Positions 1 to 9,052 of a stretch of DNA of 64,000 nucleotides are shown here, one piece after another (the first letter of the stretch is position 1; every line of letters begins with the position of its first letter). The position numbers were made by a program, and so were the translations under genes. Source of the DNA: Sphaerochaeta sp. (GTDB lineage: Bacteria > Spirochaetota > Spirochaetia > Sphaerochaetales > Sphaerochaetaceae); the NCBI GenBank assembly GCA_022482495.1, contig JAKVPA010000003.1, forward strand, positions 62,001 through 126,000. The letters are read 5' to 3'. The notes under the pieces were generated by a model. It worked only from the letters and a program-made list of their open reading frames with translations. It was not told the DNA's origin and made no database searches.

Positions 1-2134
1 TATCCATCATATTCAGGTTTCCTTTCCCGTCATTAAAATCCGTAATATAGGGAAGCGCCACCATTGTGGAATAATGATTGACAAAAACGGAACCCAAAAC
101 GTTGAAATCAATCTCATGGTTCAACGCGTTGAGATATTCGCCTTTGTCATAGAGAGGCCAGCGAAGTACGAGCGGAGCTGCCTGGAATACCGCGTATCTG
201 ATCATATTGGAGGAAAGAATTTGGCCATACCCTACTTCACCTTCCTGGAAACGTGTATTCTTCCACCATTCGCTGTATCGCCCATTTATTCCTTTTGCGG
301 TGACATGTTCCATCCCGGCAAAAGGCCCTTCCACAAAATCCCATGAATAATCAGGATAGGGAGGATTCAACGTCACCACATCATACCCTTCTGATGAGAA
401 AATCTCAGGAAGCAACGTGATGGCTTCATTCTGTTTCTGCTGAAGGGTCTTGTCCGTCCGCTTCTGCATCTTGATCGGAGTATAATCATACCCCCCATAC
501 AGTGTTGGGGTCCCATAGAGGGTATGGCTGCCAAACGAAATCGCATTCGGATAATAGGTAAAACCGGTGAATTGCTGATACAGCAACGGGTCTTCCTGAA
601 AAATGTACGGAACATATCCGCTGATGGCCCGGTCCAACATGATTACCAGCACATTCTTCCCGGTACGGGAAAAATGGAACATCGGCTCAAACTTGGTATC
701 ATCACTGATGGCTGTCTCTGTCTCCTCTTGGTGGGATAACAACTCGCGGTACTTCTGAGAAATCCCATGCATCCGAACCACGGACTGGGCGGAAACTGCA
801 ATCATAAGAATCACGAGGACAAAAGAGATGGCCCGAGAAAACCTCCGATGGAACAGCCAGGAAAGCAGACAAAAAAGTCCCACAAGCAGTCCAAGATTCA
901 CATAATTCTTGATGCCTTGCATTTTCATCAAGTCACTATTCGCAAAGCCCAAATCCGTAAATACGGTCCCATAATTCCCGGGGAACAAGAAGGTATTCAT
1001 CAAGGCTCCAAGGAAAACAACCCCGGAAAACACGACAAAGAACGGCTGAATCTTTTTGGGAAAAAGAAAATACAAGCACACCGGCCAGATGATGAAGCAC
1101 CCCAACGCCTGGAGCATGGTGATCCCCACAAAATCCAACGGACTGGCATAGGGTCCCATGTTGGCGAATTCCGTGGGGGAAGTGGAGATCAGATTCAAGG
1201 GTATCAGCGCGCCAATCAGCAATGTTACGCCCAGCATGCCAAGGAAAAACAACAGGAACCGGAGTCTGTCATGATCACATAACCACCCTACACAAGTGGC
1301 CGAATACCACTTGGCAAGACGATACCAAAGGGGGATAAGAAAGATGATCAACGAAATCGCGTAGATGGCATAAATCTTCCATTTCTGACCGGTCCCATGC
1401 TTGGAATAATATCCACTGATCCCCAGACACACCACACAGAAAATCCCGTACAACATGCGAAGCGGATGCCGCATCTTGTAAAAAATGTTCTTTACCAGCG
1501 ACAGAATATTGTTCATCGCCCAGTAAAGGACCAATCCCGCGGGAGAGGCGTACAGTATCACCAGAAAGACGGCGGCAAGAGCGTAAATCTGCACCTTCTC
1601 TCTTACCGGATGTCCTTTGGAGTAGATCGCCCCGCTGATGCAGTTGGCGACTGTCATGATGATGGGAAGCAGATTGAACGTCCGGCCCGCGATGTTGATC
1701 ATCCCATCCGGCGCGCCGAGATCTTTGATGAACCAGAATGACAATCCTTTCAGATCAGGATGATTGGACAGGAACAGGTATGCGGCGAGGAAGAACGGAA
1801 TCTGGATCAAAATGGAGAACGAAGAGCGGAGGGCGTAAATTGGCTTATAATCACATTCCCGGTAATAGGCAGACAGGAGCATGAACCGTTCGTCCCCTTT
1901 GAACACCTTCCGGATCTTCTTCACTTCCGGCGCCATTTCTGCTACTTTGTTTCGTTCCACTTCCTGCCAATGCTCGGCAACCATATAAATGGGAAGCGTG
2001 CACAACGTGACGACGAAGCTCAAACCGATAATCGCGACTCCGAAATTATCAGAGACCCGATACAAGGCGGTGAACGCAAGCTCGATCACCTCGGCGATGG
2101 GGAAAATAAACAAGGTATATAAAACGCTTCCCAT
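1..2134 (-). CDS. YidC/Oxa1-like domain fused to an alkaline-phosphatase-superfamily (LTA synthase/EptA-like) domain; 3' end outside window
   Basis: The frame is open from ATG at 2134 to the window edge, about 711 residues. Residues 1 to about 230 read like the YidC core: a start in a membrane helix, a charged stretch with KKIRKVFKGDERF, then LIQIPFFLAAYLF and a helical hairpin ending SPAGLVLYWAMNNI. About six more hydrophobic segments follow. From about residue 495 comes an extracytoplasmic domain starting VLVIMLDR, with a likely metal-binding Asp501, and GSHTLYGTPTLYGGY, in which Thr538 sits where EptA-type phosphotransferases have their nucleophilic Thr. The rest of the metal site lies outside the window. 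The start is one base after the stop of the CDP-glycerol transferase gene, with a GGGGAGG ribosome site, so the two are translationally coupled. The job is inferred: transfer of a phospho-alcohol group onto a surface polymer. The YidC part may be structural, not an insertase. Confidence 0.8.
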   Translation of the reverse strand, partial: MGSVLYTLFIFPIAEVIELAFTALYRVSDNFGVAIIGLSFVVTLCTLPIYMVAEHWQEVERNKVAEMAPEVKKIRKVFKGDERFMLLSAYYRECDYKPIYALRSSFSILIQIPFFLAAYLFLSNHPDLKGLSFWFIKDLGAPDGMINIAGRTFNLLPIIMTVANCISGAIYSKGHPVREKVQIYALAAVFLVILYASPAGLVLYWAMNNILSLVKNIFYKMRHPLRMLYGIFCVVCLGISGYYSKHGTGQKWKIYAIYAISLIIFLIPLWYRLAKWYSATCVGWLCDHDRLRFLLFFLGMLGVTLLIGALIPLNLISTSPTEFANMGPYASPLDFVGITMLQALGCFIIWPVCLYFLFPKKIQPFFVVFSGVVFLGALMNTFLFPGNYGTVFTDLGFANSDLMKMQGIKNYVNLGLLVGLFCLLSWLFHRRFSRAISFVLVILMIAVSAQSVVRMHGISQKYRELLSHQEETETAISDDTKFEPMFHFSRTGKNVLVIMLDRAISGYVPYIFQEDPLLYQQFTGFTYYPNAISFGSHTLYGTPTLYGGYDYTPIKMQKRTDKTLQQKQNEAITLLPEIFSSEGYDVVTLNPPYPDYSWDFVEGPFAGMEHVTAKGINGRYSEWWKNTRFQEGEVGYGQILSSNMIRYAVFQAAPLVLRWPLYDKGEYLNALNHEIDFNVLGSVFVNHYSTMVALPYITDFNDGKGNLNMMD

Positions 2135-2135
2135 C

Positions 2136-3377
2136 TTACTTAGCCTCCCCACCTATAAGCTGAGACTCCACGCTCACCAGATAGTCAACAACCCGGTTTG
2201 CCGCTTCACCTGGGTACATCCATGCCTCTTGTTTCGCCGCATGCCGTGCGTTTCTCAATTCCACTCTGTCAGAAGCGTGTTGGATGACATCCTTGATATG
2301 GGGGAAATCGGAAGGTTTCACCTCGATTCCAAATCTGCGAACCGCCTCAAACTGCCACATTTCATCCTTCACGTCCCCGGCATCGTACGGCCGTTTGTCA
2401 AAATCCTGCGCTACATAGATTCACCGGTTTGTCGTACAGGAAAGTATAGTCAAAGATGATCCCTGAGAAGTCGCTGATCATGATATCCGCACCTGCTCAG
2501 CGCGCCACTGTTGTCACTTCAAAATCCCATCTGACGTTTGGTTTCCCCCTATATCGTTTCTGAAGCGTAGTCCAACAATGCGCTTTTCAACCAATCGGGA
2601 TTGGGGATGCGGACGGACAATGACATCCCAACCGCTTTTCGACAAAGGATCCAACAAGGAAATCCCGTAGAGGGAAAGCAACGCGGACGGTCCCCAGGAG
2701 GGAGAAACGAGGACGGTAAAGGGATGGGATTTCTTCTCCATAGCGTCCCGCTTTTTCGAGAGGACATCCAGATATGTACATCCGACCACCACCAAGTCTT
2801 TGGGAGGAAGATGCCGTTTCTGCTCCAGATACTGAATGTCCTTTTTCTGGTATTCCCCGGTAAGCAACACCGCATCAAAGAAATCCAATCCGAACAGACG
2901 GTATCCGGTGGCATCGCTCGGGGCGTGAAGAATATGCACGTATTTCTTCACATCCTTGGAACGTTTGAGCTGGTAGACATCCAACGAGGGCGTGGTCATC
3001 AACACCACGTCAGCCCTGAGAAAGTTCAGTTTGGCGTACGCTTTGTTCCCCACCCCGATGTATTCGGCATGGACATGGTTCCACGACTTCTTCAGGACAG
3101 GATCATCTTCACTCCCTGTATAGTAAGCAAGAGGAAGTCCCCTGCTCTCAAATTTCTCGACCACCTGAGAAAACTCATTGAAGTATTGGCGTCCCTCACA
3201 GTAGATGACATACGGGACTGCGGGACGATTCATCTCCGCTCTGGCCTCTTTGGAGGAAAAGGTCATTTTCAATTTGACAAACAACGCGCGAAAAGAAAAA
3301 TACGCCGTCGCGGCGATCCCCACCACCACTGAGAACAGCATACTCCCCGTTCCGGGATCAATATACCAAACAATCAT
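2136..3377 (-). pseudogene. CDP-glycerol:poly(glycerophosphate) glycerophosphotransferase family, with at least five frame breaks
   Basis: The start is ATG at 3377, beginning MIVWYIDPGTGSMLF with one membrane helix. The N-terminal 280 or so residues are in one frame (VILMTT-like core, HILHAPSDATGYRLFG, VVGCTYLDVL, VLVSPSWGPSALL, VRPHPQS). The C-terminal end is in another frame and finishes at 2136. Between about 2585 and 2420 the protein can be rebuilt only by changing frame five times. The rebuilt segments include VRWDFEV, DNSGALSR, the family motif ADIMISDFSGIIFDY, and YVAQDFDKRPYDAGD. The family polymerises or primes glycerol- or ribitol-phosphate from CDP-alcohols at the inner membrane face, best known from Gram-positive teichoic acids. 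Reading-frame content is kept between breaks, so this is either a recent pseudogene or a badly sequenced patch. It lies between the coupled YidC-like fusion gene and an Omp85-like gene. Confidence 0.75.
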
Positions 3378-3430
3378 TGAAGAATTACCTGCCTTCCGCT
3401 GACGAGCATGGAACAAACCTCTCTTTTGTC

Positions 3431-5170
3431 TCAGAAAAAGAAATATAAACCAATGTACAATTCGTACTCAACAGAACCAGTCCCGTTTCCGGTAAGTTTT
3501 CGGTATACGTCTTCCATATTGAACCCCAAAGACGCCCGGATGGGATAAGCGGGATAGCGGTCCAGAATCACCACGCCTTCCATGCCCGCGCCAACCAACC
3601 AGTTGTCATTTCCGTTGTTCAATCCATTGACATCATTGACCAACGCGATATCAACAAACGGAATCGCATACGAATGGGCAAAATTCCGAAGCGTGATGAA
3701 CGAGGTGGTGAAGTTGCAGTTCAGCACCAACGCTCTCTTCCAAGCCTCTCCCTTAACATAAACATAATCATTGTTATCCCGAATACCGCGAATGTATTCC
3801 GACACATAGTCGTCGGTGTTACTTGGGAGGAAATAATATTTCTTGGAAGAAAGGATGCCAGAGAGCCGGAACGAAGGATTGAACCATGAGGTGGCAAAGG
3901 GAAACCATGAGGTACGAATTTCCAGCCATTGGTAATCGATATCACCCGGACGATATGGCCGACCTTCAAATGTTCGTTTGGGGAAGATGGCCATGTTCCC
4001 ATGGATCTGAAAATCCAACCCGGTACGGAAATTCCCCTTCCAGTTGATGGAAGAACGGGAAAGCGTGCTGTTGAATTCCCAAAACAACTCATACAGCAGA
4101 GGATCATCCGGATACATCTTGTTATGCAAAGTTATTTCATTATACCAATTGAACCAGTCCCGAACGTTGAACCCTGTTCCTATCGTGCCACTGATATCCA
4201 TCCAATCAAGAATACCGTATGCTCCCTTTGTTTCCAGCGAAAGCCGCGTATCGATCTGTTGCGTTCCGATTTTGAATCCATGGTAGCGGAAATGGGACAG
4301 GGTATAGAAATAATAATCCGACGTATTGACGTCATACGCAATGGATTTGTTGTACAGGGAAAAGCCTCCGAGGCTCAGCGCAAACGGCCCCCAATTGAAC
4401 GAGTTCCCTATTTGGTTAAAATACCAATCGCCTTGCAAATCAGCAGTTTTTGGATGCAGGTACAACCACATATTCATGGAAAGCGCCTTGTGGTCGATCG
4501 TCATGTTCTGAGGATTAAAATTGAAATAAAAATATGAGGATGTGGGATCCTGCATATTGTAGGAATACTGGGTCGCCAGATTAAGCCGGACTTGCTTTCC
4601 CAATGCCAGTTGACTGAGATTCATTTCTCCGTAGTACGTCCCTTCCTTCCAACCATTTCCCACGTCATCCTGGAACGCGCTGTCGGGAATGGTGACGTTT
4701 CCCGCGAGATACAGATTGGAAAGCTGCCCAAAGAGATTCTTATTGTATAATTTCAGTCCCACACGCGTGCCAATATTGGAATCGTACTTTCCATACGGGA
4801 ACGGAAGGATGGAGGACGCATCCACAATGATAAATGTGACCTGATAGAACCGGATGCCACGAGACTCGTTGGTATACACAAGTGCGTACTCCACCTTGCT
4901 GAACACCCTGAGGTTGACCAACTTCTGGACTTTGGCATCCAATGCCGCCCGCATTGCTTCTTCCGAAGGAAAGATTTCATCACCGGCAGGAACGATCCGG
5001 GAACGAAGGGCGCTTTCCGTCGTTTTGCCGGTAATGGTGAACGAATAACCGGCGATCATGAATTTCTGACTGGATGGAGCGGAATCACCTACTGCGTTTT
5101 GTTCGTGAGCCCACATGGAGATGCTCACAAAAAGAAGCAAGAGCACAAGTATGATATGTCTTTTTCTCAT
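3431..5170 (-). CDS. Omp85-superfamily-like outer-membrane beta-barrel protein
   Basis: The start at ATG 5170 is preferred because AAGGAG lies six bases upstream and the protein then opens with a clean signal peptide (MRKRHIILVLLLLFVSISMWA). Residues about 40 to 130 look like a single POTRA-type module (KLVNLRVFSKVEYALVYT, then VTFIIVD). This is followed by the Omp85-style entry into the barrel (PFPYGKYDSNIG, KLYNKNLFG). The remaining 400 or so residues alternate short aromatic and polar strands and end in YIGLYFFF, a C-terminal aromatic insertion signal. BamA itself has five POTRAs, so this is a shorter relative, more like a TamA/TpsB-type or lineage-specific member. Its place between Wzi-like barrels and polymer-synthesis genes suggests a role in placing surface polymer or its proteins in the outer membrane. 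Confidence 0.7.
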   Translation of the reverse strand: MRKRHIILVLLLLFVSISMWAHEQNAVGDSAPSSQKFMIAGYSFTITGKTTESALRSRIVPAGDEIFPSEEAMRAALDAKVQKLVNLRVFSKVEYALVYTNESRGIRFYQVTFIIVDASSILPFPYGKYDSNIGTRVGLKLYNKNLFGQLSNLYLAGNVTIPDSAFQDDVGNGWKEGTYYGEMNLSQLALGKQVRLNLATQYSYNMQDPTSSYFYFNFNPQNMTIDHKALSMNMWLYLHPKTADLQGDWYFNQIGNSFNWGPFALSLGGFSLYNKSIAYDVNTSDYYFYTLSHFRYHGFKIGTQQIDTRLSLETKGAYGILDWMDISGTIGTGFNVRDWFNWYNEITLHNKMYPDDPLLYELFWEFNSTLSRSSINWKGNFRTGLDFQIHGNMAIFPKRTFEGRPYRPGDIDYQWLEIRTSWFPFATSWFNPSFRLSGILSSKKYYFLPSNTDDYVSEYIRGIRDNNDYVYVKGEAWKRALVLNCNFTTSFITLRNFAHSYAIPFVDIALVNDVNGLNNGNDNWLVGAGMEGVVILDRYPAYPIRASLGFNMEDVYRKLTGNGTGSVEYELYIGLYFFF

Positions 5171-5244
5171 CCTCTTCTCCTTGTACAAGACTTCGTCAGC
5201 CTATCCCACAGAAGAAAAACAGTCAATTCTGCACAAGGAAATGA

Positions 5245-6999
5245 TTACCAAGAATACCGGACACTTCCCACGAATTGCGCGTCAAACGAAAATCCATCCA
5301 AGGTCTGAGAATCCGCGACATAGGTGGTTTTCCCGATCAAATCCATCCTCCCGATCAAGGTAAGATGCCAGGGTTTCCACGTGTAGGTGGATTGGAAGGA
5401 AAGCATATTCGTCCAAAGCAGGTCATCGGAGAGGAACGTCGCGGCCTTTACCTCTTCCCAGGAAGAAAACATGTTGATCTCCCCATGCACCATGGAGAAC
5501 AGGGTCCCTTCCAGTTTCAGATTTCCCTTACTCCAGACATTACGCCATTGCAACGCCAACGCATCACCACCATAGGGGAAACCCAAGTAATCATATAAAT
5601 AGTAATACGCGTTCTCATCAACACCCCTCACCAATCTGATACGCCGTTGGGCAATGATAAAGTCAATCCCTTCCCGTCGATACAATGCGGGAAGCGTCCC
5701 AACCAGTTCCACGTCGGTGGTATAGAGGCCGCCTCCCAATTCCTTGGCATGCCGCGCTCCAAGGGAAAGCCCTCCGGCGGCAGGATCGTTGTTTCCACCT
5801 TCCTCATTAATGGCTGTCGCCTGATCCATACAGAATTGGGCATATAAGCTCCACCCAGGCGTGAACGTATAGTCCAATTCCACCGTAAGGAGGGAATTAA
5901 ACAGATTGGAATCGGAGAGATTATGGAAGATCAAGGAAGGATTGAGGTAACTGGCATTCAACGACCCATTGCTGTTGTAATACATCAACGCCTCGGATAT
6001 GGTGAATTTCACCTTTTCCCACCAAGTGAACTCCAACCGATGACTGAGCATCATACGGATACCCGTTTCAATTCCATTCCACGTTGTACCTGAATAATTC
6101 ATTGGGTACGGTGTATAAAATCCATAGACTGTATCAAATTTGAAGTTTTGGGAAAACAGGCTGAACCGGAGATAATCCATGAAATCCAGATGGTTGTCAT
6201 ACATGAAATTCCCGATCCGCGAGTTTCCCCAAGAGAGCTTGTCCCTGCTAAGATTGATGTTCCAGTGGTTTCCGCCGAACGAAAACACCGCCCGTTTTGG
6301 CCATGTGTACTCCCAGTCATTGGGACTGAGCATCACATTTGACTGGAACATATGCTGGTACAGGGAAATACGCAAACCAGGAAAGCTTGGAGTAATGGTT
6401 CCGACTAAATCCGTATTTTCTGTTGTGTAGGCCCCAACATTCTCCGTTGACGATGCGTTGAACGTATGAAATGCGGCATCCTCTCCATTTTGAGAATCGT
6501 ACGCCTGCCGTGCTGTCAGCCCATACCCATACTGTGCTTCCATTCCCAGATATACGTGATCAAAGAAACTGGCGTCCAATCGGGCGCGGAGCATTGGCTG
6601 ACGATCCGTATAGCTGTAGTTCCAATCCAAATACGACGTGTAATCTTCCGTATTGGTATGGAAATACCCTTCCAGATTGGCATCCAGATGCAAACTGAGA
6701 GAGGTGGAATCATCCAGCTTCCATTTGGGCTGCTCGTCAAGCGTCTGCATGACTCGGTCACGGATACGCTCAGCCTCAGGAGTCAATATCGCGGGGAGAC
6801 GATCCATGATCATCCGGGTTTCGGTGACCGTCCACGGCCGACTCCAGGAAGCGGCAGGGAGTCCTGTCAGGAGGTAGAGCGTGTCGACATCGTCATACAG
6901 GGGATTTGACAGCGGAATGATCTGCTGGGGCGTCGCGGCCCAAAGAACTGTGGCGGAGAGCAACGATATAACCAGACAGACCCGCACGATTCGTCTCAT
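5245..6999 (-). CDS. Wzi-like outer-membrane beta-barrel protein
   Basis: The protein has 584 residues with a signal peptide (MRRIVRVCLVISLLSATVLWA) and a strong GGGAGG ribosome site just before ATG 6999. After a short helical N-terminal part (PLYDDVDTLYLLTGL), it is a long beta-strand-rich region. Recurrent hallmarks shared with the proteins at 42443-44095 and 44092-45907 are SRDKLSWGNSRIGN, SHRLEFTWW, YLNPSLIFHN and YLGFPYGGDAL. It ends in VRYSW, an aromatic C-terminus suited to barrel insertion. The Wzi family are outer-membrane lectins that anchor group 1 capsule, so surface-glycan binding is the likely role, although this subfamily is divergent. It is about ten bases downstream of the next Wzi-like gene and so co-transcribed with it. 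Confidence 0.7.
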   Translation of the reverse strand: MRRIVRVCLVISLLSATVLWAATPQQIIPLSNPLYDDVDTLYLLTGLPAASWSRPWTVTETRMIMDRLPAILTPEAERIRDRVMQTLDEQPKWKLDDSTSLSLHLDANLEGYFHTNTEDYTSYLDWNYSYTDRQPMLRARLDASFFDHVYLGMEAQYGYGLTARQAYDSQNGEDAAFHTFNASSTENVGAYTTENTDLVGTITPSFPGLRISLYQHMFQSNVMLSPNDWEYTWPKRAVFSFGGNHWNINLSRDKLSWGNSRIGNFMYDNHLDFMDYLRFSLFSQNFKFDTVYGFYTPYPMNYSGTTWNGIETGIRMMLSHRLEFTWWEKVKFTISEALMYYNSNGSLNASYLNPSLIFHNLSDSNLFNSLLTVELDYTFTPGWSLYAQFCMDQATAINEEGGNNDPAAGGLSLGARHAKELGGGLYTTDVELVGTLPALYRREGIDFIIAQRRIRLVRGVDENAYYYLYDYLGFPYGGDALALQWRNVWSKGNLKLEGTLFSMVHGEINMFSSWEEVKAATFLSDDLLWTNMLSFQSTYTWKPWHLTLIGRMDLIGKTTYVADSQTLDGFSFDAQFVGSVRYSW

Positions 7000-7009
7000 A
7001 TTCCCTCCC

Positions 7010-8782
7010 CTAATAGTACAACTTCACCCCAATCGTTCCATACAGGCCGAATACAGGTGACGCCCAAGCCCCGAGTTCTGTGGTATATCCATATTTGTTC
7101 TGATCATTGCTCTCATTTGTAATCGGTCTGTCCCATTCCGACTGGAAACGAAGAGATCCACTAATTGTCAGGGGGAACGATGAGAACTGTTTCTCAAGCC
7201 CAAGCTCAAGAGAAAGCTTGTAGTTGCCAATGAAAGCGAAGAAATCCTCATAGGCATACAAATCGTCACTGTCGTAATCAAAATCCGTACTCAAATTTGA
7301 TTTTCCATACTGATAACTTCGCTGCTGCAACTTCACCGTCGTCTTACCGGTCAGCCCCTCAGCGAGGCTTGTCCTCAGGCCAAGCAGATACTCGATGGTA
7401 TTCTGGCTAAGCGAATAGCCGAGAGCCTGTCCTTTATTGATATATGTCGTGGAATAATCAGCATCGTCATCATCCTTGTTGAGATAGTGGGTATATACAA
7501 ATGGGGAAAGATAGGTTATTTGGGCGGTCAGTGTCGTAAAGGAACCCACATTCAGAGGAATATCCATCCCACCCTGTAGTCCAATCGCATTCCGTGGATT
7601 AACCAGGATCTTCCCGAATCCCCCATATGCGCTCACCTCAGTGGCGACAAAGGAACCGTACATCCTCGCAATCCCAGGAAGCGTATATTGGAAATCCATG
7701 GATGCGATGCAATTATCACGGTCGCCATCAGCACCCTGCACGATATAATAGACAGAAAACGGATTGAGGTACCCGAACAGCAACCGACGCCGATACACCA
7801 CCCCTTCACTTACCCCAAGGGTAAAATGTGGCGTGACATCCCATTCGACACGGTGTGCGGAATAATTATTCTGATAGGTAAGGGATTCCGACCTGGTATA
7901 ATCAACAACCGTCTCATTCCCATTATCCGTCATATTGAAAACGCCCAACGATCCTGTCACAAACCCCATCCGAAGATTCGGGGCAAAGGAGAAGATGGCA
8001 TCCACTCCATCAAAGGAACGGGCGGTTCCTGAGAGCAACAGGTTACCCAAACCAGGACCCCAGTCTCGCGGGATGGAGGCAAATCGGACGATCAAGCGGG
8101 AATCCAAGAAGCTTCCCACGAATTCGGGAGACATGGAATTGCTGTTGGCGAATCCCGCCATGGGCAATGATTGGGCGGTTCCTTCTTGTACCCATTTGAG
8201 GTACTGGTAAAATCCTTCGGCGGGAATGGAAAACTCACTGGGGAGGAACACGCTGTCATCCAGACGATCCACGCGGAAGGTAAAATCCATCGAATAGCTG
8301 AGGTGGGTGCCCAAATCACCTTTCAGGTAGGCAGTGACGGCATTGCGGCTGTCGTAGGCGAACGAGGGATTTTCCAACAAGGTGCCACCGGTTTCCTGAA
8401 CCGCGAAACGCGCGCCAATCGTTACGTTTGACTGAAATCGTTCGTCGTTGAACCGATAAAACCCCTGACGCCACACATTTTGGTTGGGAATTTCATTTGA
8501 ACCATACTGCCGTTCCAACTCATTGATCCAGAACCGGACATCACTCCGTTCTTTTTCCGTGATCAAATCTGACTGGGAGATCTCTTCAAGATATCTGATC
8601 GCGTCATTCGCCGTATAAGGACGTATATTGGGAATCTGAGAAATCACGCCTTTCGCGACGGCATTATCCATGATCTGGTACACGCGTGAATCGACCGGAA
8701 CGGAAACGTATCTCGCAGCGAAAAGCGTTTCAGCGCTTATGGCAAGCACGATACCACACAGAAATAAAAACGTTCGCTTCAT
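7010..8782 (-). CDS. Capsule assembly Wzi family protein
   Basis: The protein has 590 residues and is the first gene of the minus-strand surface block, about 70 bases downstream of the promoter at 8858-8887. It begins with a signal peptide (MKRTFLFLCGIVLAISAETLFA). An N-terminal helical part (VPVDSRVYQIMDNAVAKG, RPYTANDAIRYLEEI) resembles the start of Wzi proteins. The barrel contains the family signature around RDWGPGLGNLLLSG and FDGVDAIFSF, then HRVEWDVTPHFTLG and LFGYLNPFSVYY. It ends in GVKLYY. Wzi is a monomeric 18-stranded outer-membrane protein that binds nascent capsule at the cell surface. The assignment is firmer here than for the three relatives in the window because the WGPG-type motif is intact. 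Confidence 0.78.
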   Translation of the reverse strand: MKRTFLFLCGIVLAISAETLFAARYVSVPVDSRVYQIMDNAVAKGVISQIPNIRPYTANDAIRYLEEISQSDLITEKERSDVRFWINELERQYGSNEIPNQNVWRQGFYRFNDERFQSNVTIGARFAVQETGGTLLENPSFAYDSRNAVTAYLKGDLGTHLSYSMDFTFRVDRLDDSVFLPSEFSIPAEGFYQYLKWVQEGTAQSLPMAGFANSNSMSPEFVGSFLDSRLIVRFASIPRDWGPGLGNLLLSGTARSFDGVDAIFSFAPNLRMGFVTGSLGVFNMTDNGNETVVDYTRSESLTYQNNYSAHRVEWDVTPHFTLGVSEGVVYRRRLLFGYLNPFSVYYIVQGADGDRDNCIASMDFQYTLPGIARMYGSFVATEVSAYGGFGKILVNPRNAIGLQGGMDIPLNVGSFTTLTAQITYLSPFVYTHYLNKDDDDADYSTTYINKGQALGYSLSQNTIEYLLGLRTSLAEGLTGKTTVKLQQRSYQYGKSNLSTDFDYDSDDLYAYEDFFAFIGNYKLSLELGLEKQFSSFPLTISGSLRFQSEWDRPITNESNDQNKYGYTTELGAWASPVFGLYGTIGVKLYY

Positions 8783-8857
8783 ACGCTTCTCTTTTCCTCT
8801 CTGTCTTATCGTTCATAACGATGCTCATTTCCTAGGCACCAAACAAATTTCTTTGCC

Positions 8858-8887
8858 ATTATAGACTACTCTTGCAACATCTGTCGA
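8858..8887 (-). promoter_or_regulatory. Promoter of the surface-polymer block
   Basis: Reading the minus strand, TCGACA (8887-8882) and a perfect TATAAT (8863-8858) are 18 bases apart. A transcript would start near 8851 and have a leader of about 70 bases before the Wzi-family start at 8782. No other good promoter is visible in the closely spaced genes downstream, so the whole block may be one transcript. Confidence 0.6.
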
Positions 8888-8973
8888 TAAATCAGGAAAA
8901 ACTCCCTTTTCCCTTCGCCTTCTTGGGTTTTCGCTTTTTACAGAGCACCAAGTCATGGCAAGCCCTATTTCAA

Positions 8974-9003
8974 TTGACAGGTATCTCTCATTGATGGTAT
9001 TTT
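8974..9003 (+). promoter_or_regulatory. Promoter of the peptidyl-prolyl isomerase gene
   Basis: A consensus TTGACA at 8974-8979 is followed after 18 bases by TATTTT at 8998-9003. This is about 50 bases ahead of the ATG at 9053 and divergent from the surface-block promoter. Confidence 0.5.
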
Positions 9004-9052
9004 TCTCATTGTATGTCCGCAGAAGCGGTAACTTTACAACATAGAGGTCCAT

